Numbered from the stretch's first letter, positions 24,546 through 32,842 are shown. The stretch: DNA of 34,696 nt from an uncultured Porphyromonadaceae bacterium (GCA_937901905.1 CALDIF010000054.1:1-34696); one strand, 5' to 3'. Numbers and translations are program-made. The notes: generated by a model not told the origin, from the sequence alone.

Positions 24546-25917
24546 CTTCTTGTTGGGGTTTGGGGTTGGTAAATATTTTAACTCTCTCTATTTCTTCGGG
24601 GGTCATGTCCGTGACGAGTTTGTCGTACAACGGATTTTCCACCCGCTCGTAGCCTTGCTGAGACCGCCAGTCATTGAGGGTAATCAGACCACTCTCGAAC
24701 TCAATCTTACAGCGGTCGGTGATGCTGCGGTTCACATCCTGTTCCTCCTTCTTGCCGGTCTGCAAGCAGTCCACGTCGCTGAAATCAGCGTCAAGGTATA
24801 ATCCGTCCTGATCCAAACCGAGAAAATGGGTAAACTCCTGGCAGAACCTCTGCACCAGCGGAATGATGACCGATGAGTACACCGCTTTCTCTGCATTGGC
24901 CTGGTTGGAATATGTGGACTGGTCCTTGCGTGGTATCAACACGGGCGGTATGCCGTAGGCGCCAGCTATCACCACCGCGTCTGCCAATGTCTCGTCAAAC
25001 GGTTGGAGGTCGCTAATCGACAGGTTCGTGCGGACGAAAGACAACTTGACATCGCTGATGCCGTAGGGGTACTTGCCCTTGCCGAAGCCGTACATCTTGT
25101 CGGCTTCCTCCAGCACCTGCTTCTTCTCGGTGGGTGTCATTGCACGAGTGCCCATCTCATCGGTGGTCTCACTGACGAGCCAGCCGAGACCGCCTCGCTT
25201 GACGTAGATTACGTTTCGCGCCTCATACACTGCGATGAGGTTGCTGATGGCTTTCAGCACAGAGCACAGACGGCTCTTGGCTTTCAATGGGTCGCCCTCA
25301 TAGAAGCCGAGCGCATCGTCCACGTCATGGAACACGCACAAGGGATTGATTGCCCGATGAACGAATGTGCCGTAGTCGTGATAGTAGGCTTTTACCACGT
25401 CCTCGATGTCACTCACCCCGTAGATGTCGCCCATGGGCTGCTTGTACTCAATGGTGACATAGGGGGCTTCCAGTGTGACGTAGCGGTCGCACCATTTGTA
25501 CAGCGACTTCGCCCCAGCAAACGCTTCGCTCATGGCAGCCTTGATGTAGGAATTGCCGGTGACGAGCTTGTAAGCGAAGTGCTTCCACAATGAGCGATAC
25601 CACGACTCAAAGGCATTGGGTCTCACAAGCAATCTGTTTGCGAAGTCATTGTCCCAGACAACAGAGTCGTCTTTGAACTTCTTTAGCAGATACCTTGCAC
25701 CTGCCGCACGGCTGGCGATGTAGTTCACCGGCCATGCCACCTCGGGAACGGTGTTGAACAGCGTCACCCAGTTGGCATTCGCGATGTAAGGCATGGCAAT
25801 CTCACGCATCAGCTGCAACCGACGTGACGTGATGTCGCTGCTGGTGTTCTCGGATTGCTCACCCTCTACTGGGGTCGCGCTCTTGGTGATGAAACCTAAT
25901 GTCTTTAGTATGCCCAT
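24499..25917 (-). CDS. Portal protein, HK97 family (472 aa)
   Basis: A 472-residue portal with the usual elements: a polar N-terminus, WPVNYIASRAAGARY, helix-rich domains with LWKHFAYKLVTGNSYIKA, the central AYGIPPVLIPRKDQSTYSN, and the C-terminal LNDWRSQQGYERVENPLYDK. It forms the dodecameric DNA channel at the head vertex. It follows a class II cassette with a TACCTTTG box 25 bases before the ATG. The protease gene begins within its last 47 bases. Confidence 0.92.
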   Translation of the reverse strand: MGILKTLGFITKSATPVEGEQSENTSSDITSRRLQLMREIAMPYIANANWVTLFNTVPEVAWPVNYIASRAAGARYLLKKFKDDSVVWDNDFANRLLVRPNAFESWYRSLWKHFAYKLVTGNSYIKAAMSEAFAGAKSLYKWCDRYVTLEAPYVTIEYKQPMGDIYGVSDIEDVVKAYYHDYGTFVHRAINPLCVFHDVDDALGFYEGDPLKAKSRLCSVLKAISNLIAVYEARNVIYVKRGGLGWLVSETTDEMGTRAMTPTEKKQVLEEADKMYGFGKGKYPYGISDVKLSFVRTNLSISDLQPFDETLADAVVIAGAYGIPPVLIPRKDQSTYSNQANAEKAVYSSVIIPLVQRFCQEFTHFLGLDQDGLYLDADFSDVDCLQTGKKEEQDVNRSITDRCKIEFESGLITLNDWRSQQGYERVENPLYDKLVTDMTPEEIERVKIFTNPKPQQEDEGDLSTPPVQDEGE

Positions 25918-25941
25918 GCGCCTTTTTCATGTTGAACAAGG

Positions 25942-25999
25942 CAAAGGTATAGACGAAAAAGGTCGGTTTCGCAGAACGTGAAATTCTTGAAAACCGACC
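25942..25999 (-). promoter_or_regulatory. Class II promoter-like cassette, copy B
   Basis: On the minus strand there is CAAGAATTT, ten bases, GAAACCGACC, 11 bases and TACCTTTG (25942-25949), the same elements and spacing as copy A. In this copy GGTCGGTTT (25961-25969) also has a perfect nine-base inverted partner, AAACCGACC (25991-25999), 21 bases away. The site lies immediately upstream of the portal gene. Confidence 0.65.
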
Positions 26000-26092
26000 A
26001 ACTAACAGAAAGGGGGTGTAAAATAATGGTTTGTTTGCTTAAAGGGTTGATATATAGTGATGTAAAGAAATTTCGCTCTCGTAGAGAAAAAA

Positions 26093-26683
26093 TTACACTC
26101 GTGACTTGAGGTAGTAGTTACTCTTGCCGACGATTGACAAAGCACCAGTGGTGGCAGGGAGAATGCACTTGTATTCGCTCTTGCTGATGTACTTTGAGTG
26201 AATGGAACGTGTGCACACTGCGACACCGAGGCGAGTGTCATAGTAGAGGAACGTCCGTTTCTCCCATGCTCCCCAAGTCATTGAGTGCTTCACCACCACC
26301 TCGTCGCCGTGGTGAATGTAGATGCCGTTGCGCTTGATGGCGTATTGCTTGAATTGCTCCCAAAAGTGCTTCTCGTCGAATTGCTCGGTAAGTTCTGCCT
26401 CGACATCGGTCTCATCATCGTAGAACCAAATGTCCTCAATCTCGATTTCCTCAAGATCGCCAGCCTCAAGGTCGTAGATGTACTCGGTGCCGAAGGCATG
26501 GTCGAAGCTGTTGTCCACAACATGCACCTCGAAAGTGGCAGTCAGGTTGACGGTGATGTTTCCCATCTCAATCTCCATTGAGCAGCTGGTGTCGTCCTCG
26601 TTTTCGGGGTTGAACTCGTGGTTCATTATCTCTTCGTAGAGTGACTCGTAGAAATCATGGGGGAGTCTGATGTTCGTTTCCAT
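26093..26683 (-). CDS. Acidic accessory protein between terminase and portal (196 aa)
   Basis: A 196-residue protein with a strongly acidic first half (YDLEAGDLEEIEIEDIWFYD) and a beta-rich second half (HHGDEVVVKHSMTWGAWEKR, then SIHSKYISKSEYKCIL). No family is recognised. It breaks the usual terminase-portal adjacency and has its own class I cassette with a leader identical to that of the SH3-barrel gene, so it is likely an accessory gene controlled together with that one. The second half may be a small barrel. Confidence 0.7.
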   Translation of the reverse strand: METNIRLPHDFYESLYEEIMNHEFNPENEDDTSCSMEIEMGNITVNLTATFEVHVVDNSFDHAFGTEYIYDLEAGDLEEIEIEDIWFYDDETDVEAELTEQFDEKHFWEQFKQYAIKRNGIYIHHGDEVVVKHSMTWGAWEKRTFLYYDTRLGVAVCTRSIHSKYISKSEYKCILPATTGALSIVGKSNYYLKSRV

Positions 26684-26690
26684 TGTGATG

Positions 26691-26783
26691 ATGAATTAAA
26701 TGTTTGACTTATAGTGTTTTAATTTATATATGCAAAATTAATACTAAATAACCTATAGTCGGTTCTCTTTTTTGCCGTTTTTT
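26691..26783 (-). promoter_or_regulatory. Class I promoter-like cassette, copy 2
   Basis: It has the same 20-base leader block as copy 1 (26691-26710), TAATTTTG (26733-26740) as the -7 box, and the AACC-N7-GGTT palindrome (26750-26764) with the adjoining A-rich GAGAACC block. The 38-base upstream half differs from copy 1 at only a few positions. It drives the 196-aa gene. The preceding gene, TerL, ends just upstream. Confidence 0.7.
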
Positions 26784-26824
26784 ATCGCCTTAACCTTTGC
26801 TAACTCATTGAAAATCATCCGTGC

Positions 26825-28840
26825 TTACATTCCGTTCCTAACGATGATGCGGGCAAGCCCCGAGAGCACCGCACTTGGCCCGACAGTATCCACAGCAGAG
26901 GTGTCGGAATAGTCCAGTATGTCATTGATGAACTGCCCATACTCTGGCTCGTTCATGCGCTCTGGGTCAATTTGGACGTGGGCACGCACCCAATCGCTCA
27001 TCGCCGTGATGCGTGTGCGGATGTCGGAGGTCATCTTTAACACACTCACATTGCCGAGTTCGTTGCGCAGGTTGCGCACCATCGGGAAGTATGCAGGCTG
27101 GCACTCCACCATGTACTGCTCGGCTGGCAAGGCTCGCACAGCCGCCTCTATCTCCTCATTGCCCTTGACTTCACGGCGGCATACGTTAATGAGGTGCCAG
27201 CGGTCACCGATGCGAGCCACACGACCCAACACGAATAGACCGCCGATGGACGGAATGACATAGACCAACGTTCGCTCGTAGTCGTATTCCGTGGCAGGAT
27301 TATAAAACTTGAATTCACTCTCGGAGTAAAGCGACCGCTTACGTCCCATACTGAACTCGGTGTACTGGGCACGCAGTAGGTCGGTACAGGCGTAGCGCAG
27401 CGTGTCGGTGATGTGTCCGTGCGCCTCATACTTCTGCTTTGTCACTGGGTTGGTGACTTTCATCTTTGCGATGGCTCCGTTCTCGTCCTTCTGCACTGCC
27501 TGGTAGTCGTCTATCGAAGTTGTGCAGTCATTGTCTATGCGGATACTCACGTTCGGCACACGGCCATCCCACACGGCATTGATGAACTCACCAGTGGTCG
27601 CCACACTGGGGTTCTTTTTGCCGATGCAGTCCTCCACCTCGAAGCCCTCTTTCTCCAGTTCGTCGATTACGAGGTCAAAGAACGAGCGGTTCTCGCTGTC
27701 GATAGTGTTGGCGGCTTTGCCTGACGCGTCGCCGTGGAGGTAAACATTTTCGGTGTAGTTGTATGAACGCAGCTTCTTGGCAATGACTTTCGCCGCTTTG
27801 CGTGCCGAGTTGTTAGGGCTCTCAATCGGCAGCTCGTCAAACTGCGTAACTTGCTGAACATCGTCGGGCTTATACTCTTTTTGGAAGAACGTAGCCGTGA
27901 CGTACGGCAGCACGTTGGAGTCCATGCTGACGTGTATGGGCAATTCTGGGTTAAATGGGAACTTACCGCACACCACACCACGGTTGAACGATGGGAAGAA
28001 CTCCGCGCCTGTGCGGATGTGGCCCCACTCGCCAAGGGCATAGACCTGATAATAGTCGGGGTCGTAGATGCGGTCACGCTCGAAGTTGGCTATTGCCTGA
28101 TAGTCATAATAACCGTATGTCCCATCAGGCGAGCCTACGACCCAAAAGTTATGGAGATAGGTAGATTGAATGACAACCGTGTCGGGGGCGTGCTCCTCAA
28201 ACTCTCCCGTTTTTGGATTAAGTACCTGTTTTGGTGCATTCATGCGCACTGCTTTCACTTCGCATAACTCGGGAGGCAGTGTCTCGCCTCCAAGAGTCAG
28301 TTCCATGGGAATGTCGTGCCATTGCTCGCAGTCAAACAATTTCTTTTTAATCCAATGCTCCTCGCTGATGGGGTTGAATGCGGCTATGATTTGCTGTCCA
28401 GCCATACCACGGAGGCGAAGTCGGATCTGCTTCAAGTCACTCTCCTCAAATTCGCTTAACTCGTCAAGGAAGACACGCTTATATTGCGAGATGCCCTTGA
28501 TTTTCTCGCTATCGTCAAGACCGGTGAAGTCTATTTTGGCACCATTGTCGAAGACTATGGAGTTCTGCTTGAAACGACAATGGTCAGACAAGCCCTCAAT
28601 GCCGTTGATGGCAGTCTTGAAGTCGGTGTAGATTGTCTTCTCGATTGACGCGCCCACTTTGCGCATGATGAGTTGGTTACTCCTTTCGTAGAACGTGAGT
28701 ATTGACAGGAACTGCGCAACCGAGTATGACTTTGCAGACGATGATCCACCATACAGCACAATGAGTCGCACACTTTCGTCAAGTGTGTAACGCCACACCC
28801 AAAAGGCATTCGGTGAAAACAGTTCACGGTCTAATTGCAT
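26825..28840 (-). CDS. terL: Terminase large subunit, unusually long (671 aa)
   Basis: The ATPase has Walker A at residues 31-38 (GGSSSAKS) and Walker B at about 125 (KRVFLDELSEF). The nuclease domain (about 280-470) shows HVSMDSNVLPYV, LHGDASGKAANT and HGHITDTLRYACTDL, the expected Asp triad. The protein continues for about 160 further residues with a second segment that resembles the same RNase H-like fold (see findings). It cuts and translocates DNA into the prohead. Its ATG overlaps the small-subunit stop by one base. Confidence 0.92.
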   Translation of the reverse strand: MQLDRELFSPNAFWVWRYTLDESVRLIVLYGGSSSAKSYSVAQFLSILTFYERSNQLIMRKVGASIEKTIYTDFKTAINGIEGLSDHCRFKQNSIVFDNGAKIDFTGLDDSEKIKGISQYKRVFLDELSEFEESDLKQIRLRLRGMAGQQIIAAFNPISEEHWIKKKLFDCEQWHDIPMELTLGGETLPPELCEVKAVRMNAPKQVLNPKTGEFEEHAPDTVVIQSTYLHNFWVVGSPDGTYGYYDYQAIANFERDRIYDPDYYQVYALGEWGHIRTGAEFFPSFNRGVVCGKFPFNPELPIHVSMDSNVLPYVTATFFQKEYKPDDVQQVTQFDELPIESPNNSARKAAKVIAKKLRSYNYTENVYLHGDASGKAANTIDSENRSFFDLVIDELEKEGFEVEDCIGKKNPSVATTGEFINAVWDGRVPNVSIRIDNDCTTSIDDYQAVQKDENGAIAKMKVTNPVTKQKYEAHGHITDTLRYACTDLLRAQYTEFSMGRKRSLYSESEFKFYNPATEYDYERTLVYVIPSIGGLFVLGRVARIGDRWHLINVCRREVKGNEEIEAAVRALPAEQYMVECQPAYFPMVRNLRNELGNVSVLKMTSDIRTRITAMSDWVRAHVQIDPERMNEPEYGQFINDILDYSDTSAVDTVGPSAVLSGLARIIVRNGM

Positions 28841-29256
28841 CAGTCCTTCTTCTTGGGCGCAAGCAGCAATTCGCCTTTGTTGGTCGGCAGCTCATGCCGT
28901 ATGGTCTCCACATACTCGCCGATGAGTTCAAGCATCAGTTTGATTGCGTTGGGGTCGCCCTTGCCCATACAACGGTTGATGAAGCCAAGGGCAATCATCA
29001 GGCGCGGTGTCACATTCTCGGCAATCTCCGCAGGGTAGCCGAGGTTGATGATTCGCTGCCGCACCTTGTCGGGTTCCAGTTGCACGTCGAGCAGAGCAGA
29101 AATGGTCTCTTTCATCGTGCGTTTCTCGGCTTCTTTTTGGTGGTAAGAAGCTGCGCCTTTCTGTCCTGCTTTCCTTGCTAATTCCTTGTCAACCCGAGCA
29201 AATCTGCCCTGGCTATCGCGGAACTGCTTGCTCTGCTTGGGGTTCTTGTTAGCCAT
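28840..29256 (-). CDS. Terminase small subunit-like protein (138 aa)
   Basis: A 138-residue basic protein with a KAGQKGAASYHQKEAEKR segment like the KGG-containing N-terminus of small terminase-like phage proteins, followed by helices (TMKETISALLDVQL, IALGFINRCMGKGDPNAIKL). It lies directly before TerL, the normal position for the subunit that recognises the packaging site. It has a strong Shine-Dalgarno (AAAGGAGGAA at 29261-29270), unusual in this phage. No clear DNA-binding fold can be proven by eye. Confidence 0.75.
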   Translation of the reverse strand: MANKNPKQSKQFRDSQGRFARVDKELARKAGQKGAASYHQKEAEKRTMKETISALLDVQLEPDKVRQRIINLGYPAEIAENVTPRLMIALGFINRCMGKGDPNAIKLMLELIGEYVETIRHELPTNKGELLLAPKKKD

Positions 29257-29413
29257 TGTCTTCCTCCTTTCTCACGGTACTTGTATGAACCATGTACCAC
29301 GTCTCGTAATTGTCTGCATCGACCTGCACGATGTAGGAAATGCCGTCCTCGACTTCGAGGTGGCCGATGACCCTGCGTCCCGATGGTGTTATGCCGGAGT
29401 AAATTGCTTCCAT
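29249..29413 (-). CDS. 54-aa protein upstream of the small terminase
   Basis: A complete short frame: MEAIYSGITPSGRRVIGHLE, then a beta-like middle (EDGISYIVQVDADNYETWY) ending HTSTVRKEEDNG. The stop overlaps the small terminase ATG by eight bases, and its own ATG lies 15 bases after the T-run of the terminator. The spacing, coupling and sensible composition support a real gene. No family is recognised. Confidence 0.6.
   Translation of the reverse strand: MEAIYSGITPSGRRVIGHLEVEDGISYIVQVDADNYETWYMVHTSTVRKEEDNG
29261..29270 (-). promoter_or_regulatory. Strong Shine-Dalgarno for terminase small subunit
   Basis: AAAGGAGGAA on the minus strand sits five bases before the ATG at 29256. Most starts here lack any such sequence, as is usual in Bacteroidetes, so this one stands out. 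Confidence 0.7.
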
Positions 29414-29427
29414 ATCGCTGTCGAATT

Positions 29428-29474
29428 AAAAAAAAGACCGCCGGCTCCACGATGTCACGCAGACACCTGCGGTC
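29428..29474 (-). terminator. Rho-independent terminator between accessory and packaging blocks
   Basis: On the minus strand GACCGC and GCGGTC form a six-base GC-rich stem around a 27-base loop, followed by eight Ts. It lies 20 bases past the epimerase stop and ends the non-structural block. The 54-aa gene then needs its own promoter or readthrough. Confidence 0.72.
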
Positions 29475-29493
29475 AAAGTCAAACATTCAAGTA

Positions 29494-30267
29494 TCATCGT
29501 GAAGATGACATTGCCGAAAACACCTGTGAAATGCCCGTTTCGATGTTTCGGTACGGCAAAGGTACGGTGAAAATCGTTTCGTTTACCGATTGCTCGAAAT
29601 TGTCGAGGGGTCGCAACTCGTCCGTGTAGTCGAGTTTGAGGGGCTTGTGCTTCGCCACCTCGTCGCAGAACTCACGCACGGTGTTGCCCACAGGGTTCAC
29701 CGCATTCACCAGTTGTCGGCTGCTGGCGTAGGCGTAGATTAACGCCTCTACCGCGTCACCGATGTAGGTGAAGTGGCGCACGTTGCGTCCGCCGTTGTAA
29801 ATCGTGCAGGTCTCTTGGTTAAGCAAGTTATACAGCAGAGTTCCCTTTCGTGGGTCGGGACCATACACGTTGTGAAGACGGACGCCGGTTGCTCTCGGGC
29901 AGTAGGCTTTCGCGAACTGCTCGTTGAAATGCTTCGTCATGCCGTACATCGAGGTCGTGTTGCAGGCGTTGGCTGTGCTGCTCGACGCATACACCAGTTT
30001 CACGCCGTAGCGGCTGCAAGCGGTTGCCACCACCATGAACGCGTGCACGTTCTCTCGCTCTATGTCGTCGAGGCGGTCGTTGAACACGCTCGTCTCGGCG
30101 GCAAGGTGAAACACCGCATCAATGCCGCCGTGAGCCAAAAGCGGCTCGATGCGTGCGGCGTCGCCCCCAATCTTCGTGTCGATGCGGATGACCTCGAAGG
30201 CGGGCTGGAGTCGGCGGCAGAGGACTTTGCCAATGAAGCCCTCGCTGCCGGTTACGATTGCTCTCAA
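29494..30267 (-). CDS. NAD-dependent nucleotide-sugar epimerase/dehydratase (extended SDR, 257 aa)
   Basis: The extended short-chain dehydrogenase signature is clear: TGSEGFIG at the N-terminus, LVYASSSTANACNTTSMYGMTK with the Ser, Tyr and Lys catalytic residues, then LHNVYGPDPRKGTLLYN and FTYIGDAVEALIYAY. It should bind NAD and act on a nucleotide sugar (epimerase or 4,6-dehydratase type). At 257 residues it is shorter than the usual 310-340. The last 60 residues look truncated or diverged. Its neighbours, a glycosyltransferase and a ParB-like protein, suggest it makes the sugar that is transferred. The exact sugar cannot be predicted. Confidence 0.85.
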   Translation of the reverse strand: MRAIVTGSEGFIGKVLCRRLQPAFEVIRIDTKIGGDAARIEPLLAHGGIDAVFHLAAETSVFNDRLDDIERENVHAFMVVATACSRYGVKLVYASSSTANACNTTSMYGMTKHFNEQFAKAYCPRATGVRLHNVYGPDPRKGTLLYNLLNQETCTIYNGGRNVRHFTYIGDAVEALIYAYASSRQLVNAVNPVGNTVREFCDEVAKHKPLKLDYTDELRPLDNFEQSVNETIFTVPLPYRNIETGISQVFSAMSSSR

Positions 30268-30300
30268 TAAGTTGGTGTGCTGTTGGTCAAAAAGATTTAA

Positions 30301-30852
30301 CTACGGCACAAGGTTATCGAATAGCCCGGGTATCCTCGGCGACAAGGCTTCATGCTCCTCGTGGAAGAACTGGGCTTTCGTCTTGCCCATCTTGCGACCT
30401 TTCTTCGTGTGGATGTCGAAGGTGTACTCCGGCACGTCAAGCGGTTCACGTCTGGCATCGTCGAGGGCGGCGAGGATCTGCGGGTCGGTGAGCGCGAGCC
30501 GGTCCACCGCAAGGTTGTTGAGGTGGTCGGCGTCGCGGCTCTTGTAGCACTCGCAAAGCAGGATTATCGCCTTGCCGATGAAGATGCGTCCCTTCGGCTC
30601 TTTGCTCCCTTTGTTCACCAGTTCATAGCCGTTGTGCAGAGCGTCAATCTCGTGGGTGATGAGCCCCCAGCAGTCCTCGGCGCTTATCGTGTAGAGCCGT
30701 TTCCACACATAGTTGCCGTAGCCGGACTGCCACAGTTCCACCCCGAAGAATGCCGCCACCACCACATCGTCGCGGCGGATGCTCTTCTGCAATGCGCTGG
30801 CTACCTCAAGGAAGTCGTAGCCGTTCTTGGTTCTCAGTGCGAAATGTCCCAT
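30301..30852 (-). CDS. RarA/MgsA C-terminal-domain-like protein (183 aa)
   Basis: A 183-residue protein that matches the C-terminal AAA+-associated part of RarA/MgsA: ALQKSIRRDDVVVAAFFGVE, then WKRLYTISAEDCWGL (a RarA-like SEDIG motif is degenerate here) and ECYKSRDADHLNNLAVDRL. The N-terminal ATPase of full-length RarA is absent, so it is a stand-alone domain. In cells the domain works in clamp-loader-like replication maintenance. Its function in a phage is unknown. It sits between a glycosyltransferase gene and the epimerase in a probable operon. Confidence 0.7.
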   Translation of the reverse strand: MGHFALRTKNGYDFLEVASALQKSIRRDDVVVAAFFGVELWQSGYGNYVWKRLYTISAEDCWGLITHEIDALHNGYELVNKGSKEPKGRIFIGKAIILLCECYKSRDADHLNNLAVDRLALTDPQILAALDDARREPLDVPEYTFDIHTKKGRKMGKTKAQFFHEEHEALSPRIPGLFDNLVP

Positions 30853-30926
30853 ATTTTTCTGTAAAGTTAATCATTTTTGACGAGATAAAGGCTGAAATTC
30901 AATGCCTTAACCTTTGTCAAATTTTG

Positions 30927-31682
30927 TCAAAATGGAAAACTCGCACTGATGTTGTACTGCACCAGCGACTTGGTTTTGTCCTTGCCGTTGTTGCCTTGAC
31001 CCTTCAGGCGGATAGCCTCGCCGAAATATTTGCGGATGAGCAGGATTGACCGCTGCTCCTCGTCCTGGTTGCGGATAGCCGACAAGCCGCCGGCGTTCAC
31101 AAAGGTCGATTTCTGCTCGAAGTTGTAGCGCAGGTCGGTGAGGACTTTGCGCTCCGTGTACTTCATGTAGCACGAGATCCAAAAATCCTCCTTGAGTTTC
31201 AGTTCCTCGTTCCACCACACGTTCTTGTTGTAGCGCACTCCGTAGGAACAGCCGGTAATCATCTTGTCGAGGGAGAGGTACTCCGTCTCATCGTACATCA
31301 CTGGCGATATTCGGGACGTGAAGCCGAACACATGGACATCGAGCATACAGGCGATGTCGTAGAGGTTCTCGATGATCGCCGTTATCTCGTTGCGGTCTCG
31401 GATGCGTGCCGTCTCGCCTTTCTCCGAGTAGAGCCGCTTGCAGGCGTCCACATCATCATCGAGCATGAACAGTTCTCGGAAATGCTTTGCCATCCAGTTG
31501 CGTTTCGGTATCAAGCCCACGATGTCATCGGGGTGGGTGACTATCTCGCAGTCGGGGTTGTACTCTCGGTAGAGCTCCGCCTGACTCTTCGCCACGCAAA
31601 TGATCGGGTCATTGACGAGGTATTTTGCAAACACCCTGTCATGGCGCTTGTGCGAGGGAATTACAATGCGTAGCTTGCTCAT
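30927..31682 (-). CDS. Glycosyltransferase, TET-associated (TAGT)-like GT-A fold (251 aa)
   Basis: The expected GT-A pieces are present: RIVIPSHKRHDRVF at the N-terminus, the metal-binding FMLDDDVDAC (about residue 95), CSYGVRYNKNVWW, LKEDFWISCYMKYTER and the late FVNAGGLSAIRN. The order and spacing resemble the TET/JBP-associated phage glycosyltransferases that decorate DNA bases. The ATG overlaps the ParB-like gene's stop by four bases. The acceptor is unknown: modified DNA or a tail protein are both possible. The epimerase downstream in the same operon may supply the sugar. Confidence 0.8.
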   Translation of the reverse strand: MSKLRIVIPSHKRHDRVFAKYLVNDPIICVAKSQAELYREYNPDCEIVTHPDDIVGLIPKRNWMAKHFRELFMLDDDVDACKRLYSEKGETARIRDRNEITAIIENLYDIACMLDVHVFGFTSRISPVMYDETEYLSLDKMITGCSYGVRYNKNVWWNEELKLKEDFWISCYMKYTERKVLTDLRYNFEQKSTFVNAGGLSAIRNQDEEQRSILLIRKYFGEAIRLKGQGNNGKDKTKSLVQYNISASFPF

Positions 31683-32350
31683 TGCTTCGCCCCTCCCAGG
31701 CTACGGGCTATCGCCTCACGGAAGTCTTGGATGCTGATGACATTGCTCTTGCTCACCTTGCCGGTCTTGTACGACCGCATGTGCTGCATGTCGAGCGTCT
31801 CCCGCAGCCAGTTCGAGTCAACTTCATTAGAGGATTGAATGATGAACAATTCGTGGTGCTCATCGTACTTCGGTATCAGCGGATACACTGCGGTCTCGTT
31901 GTCCATCGCCTCAAACCTCTCACGGAACTTGTCTTTTTTCTTGGGCGTGTCGAACTCCATGCCCCAGTCGGCGAGCTCCATCTGATACTCCGCCCACTCG
32001 TTGGCGATGATGTCCTTGTCATCCTCGCCGTAGTTGATGTTGTCTTTGGCGGCATACTCACGGAGTTTCTTCGCCGGGGTGTCTGCCGGCAACACCTTGC
32101 ACGGCACTGTCTTGTAGCCAAGTTCCTTACAGGCGCGAAGTCTCAAGTTGCCGCACACGACGACATAGTGGCCGTCCATGTACTCCACAACGATGAGTTC
32201 GCGGAGTTCCAGCATCTCGGGACTCTCCTCTATGCTGCGCTTGGTCGCCTCGTAGCGTTCTTTTCTCACCAGGCGCGGGTTGCGAGGCAGTCCTGGTACT
32301 TGCCCCTTATTCGGAGAAATAAGGGACACATCAATTTCTTCAATCTTCAT
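31679..32350 (-). CDS. ParB/Srx-fold N-terminal domain protein (223 aa)
   Basis: A 223-residue protein with a ParB-type fold: IDVSLISPNKGQ, then YVVVCGNLRLRACKELGYKTVPCKVL (the GNxRxxA-type motif), and AKDNINYGEDDKDIIANEW. A variable C-terminal helical region follows. In phages, ParB-like domains often occur next to DNA-modification genes and may act as nucleases or as CTP-dependent DNA-binding switches. It is coupled to the glycosyltransferase gene by a four-base overlap. Confidence 0.85.
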   Translation of the reverse strand: MKIEEIDVSLISPNKGQVPGLPRNPRLVRKERYEATKRSIEESPEMLELRELIVVEYMDGHYVVVCGNLRLRACKELGYKTVPCKVLPADTPAKKLREYAAKDNINYGEDDKDIIANEWAEYQMELADWGMEFDTPKKKDKFRERFEAMDNETAVYPLIPKYDEHHELFIIQSSNEVDSNWLRETLDMQHMRSYKTGKVSKSNVISIQDFREAIARSLGGAKQ

Positions 32351-32404
32351 TGCTTTCGGATTACAACAATTAAACTTAAATCAACAATTCTCACGAAAGC
32401 AACA

Positions 32405-32755
32405 TCAATCCTTGTGGCTCAACCTCCAAGCGATACGGTCTTTGATGACCTGCTCAATGTTCTTGCAGCCGAGCTGCCGCAAGGCGAGAGCCGTGTCGAT
32501 GATGATATCGGCAGCAAGTTCCTCTCGCTCGCTGAACTCGTGCTCGTAGGTCGGGCAGGCATCGCCGGCGTGCTGCTCGTCCACGAACTCACTCGTCAGG
32601 TGGAGCGGAGGACGGTTCCAATGGCACGCGTCCATTCTTCGCCAGTCTCGGGAAATCCTTATCGACATGGCGCGGGGGGACGTGGTTGGGGTGATTTCGT
32701 CACGCCTCATCATCTCATCATGTAGCTCTTTGGTCAGTTTGTTAAGCGTAATCAT
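32405..32755 (-). CDS. MazG-like nucleotide pyrophosphohydrolase (116 aa), tentative
   Basis: A 116-residue protein. The C-terminal 45 residues (EELAADIIIDTALALRQLGCKNIEQVIKDRI) resemble the second half of MazG-type all-alpha NTP pyrophosphatases (EELAD, then a helix ending in a basic residue). The first half is more divergent and has a region with SRDWRRMDACHWNRP. If real, it would hydrolyse a non-canonical nucleotide. The assignment rests on half of the fold. Confidence 0.55.
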   Translation of the reverse strand: MITLNKLTKELHDEMMRRDEITPTTSPRAMSIRISRDWRRMDACHWNRPPLHLTSEFVDEQHAGDACPTYEHEFSEREELAADIIIDTALALRQLGCKNIEQVIKDRIAWRLSHKD

Positions 32756-32842
32756 GTGTGACGGATTAAATGTTGCTGAATGGGTTGCTTTTGCCGTTCA
32801 AGGCGGTCTGATGGTAGTCATAATGGTGATACTTATGGTGAA

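Noticed and set aside
29178..29486. A 102-codon minus-strand frame
   Set aside because: It overlaps the terminator and two better-supported genes, and its Arg/His-rich sequence looks like an out-of-frame shadow.
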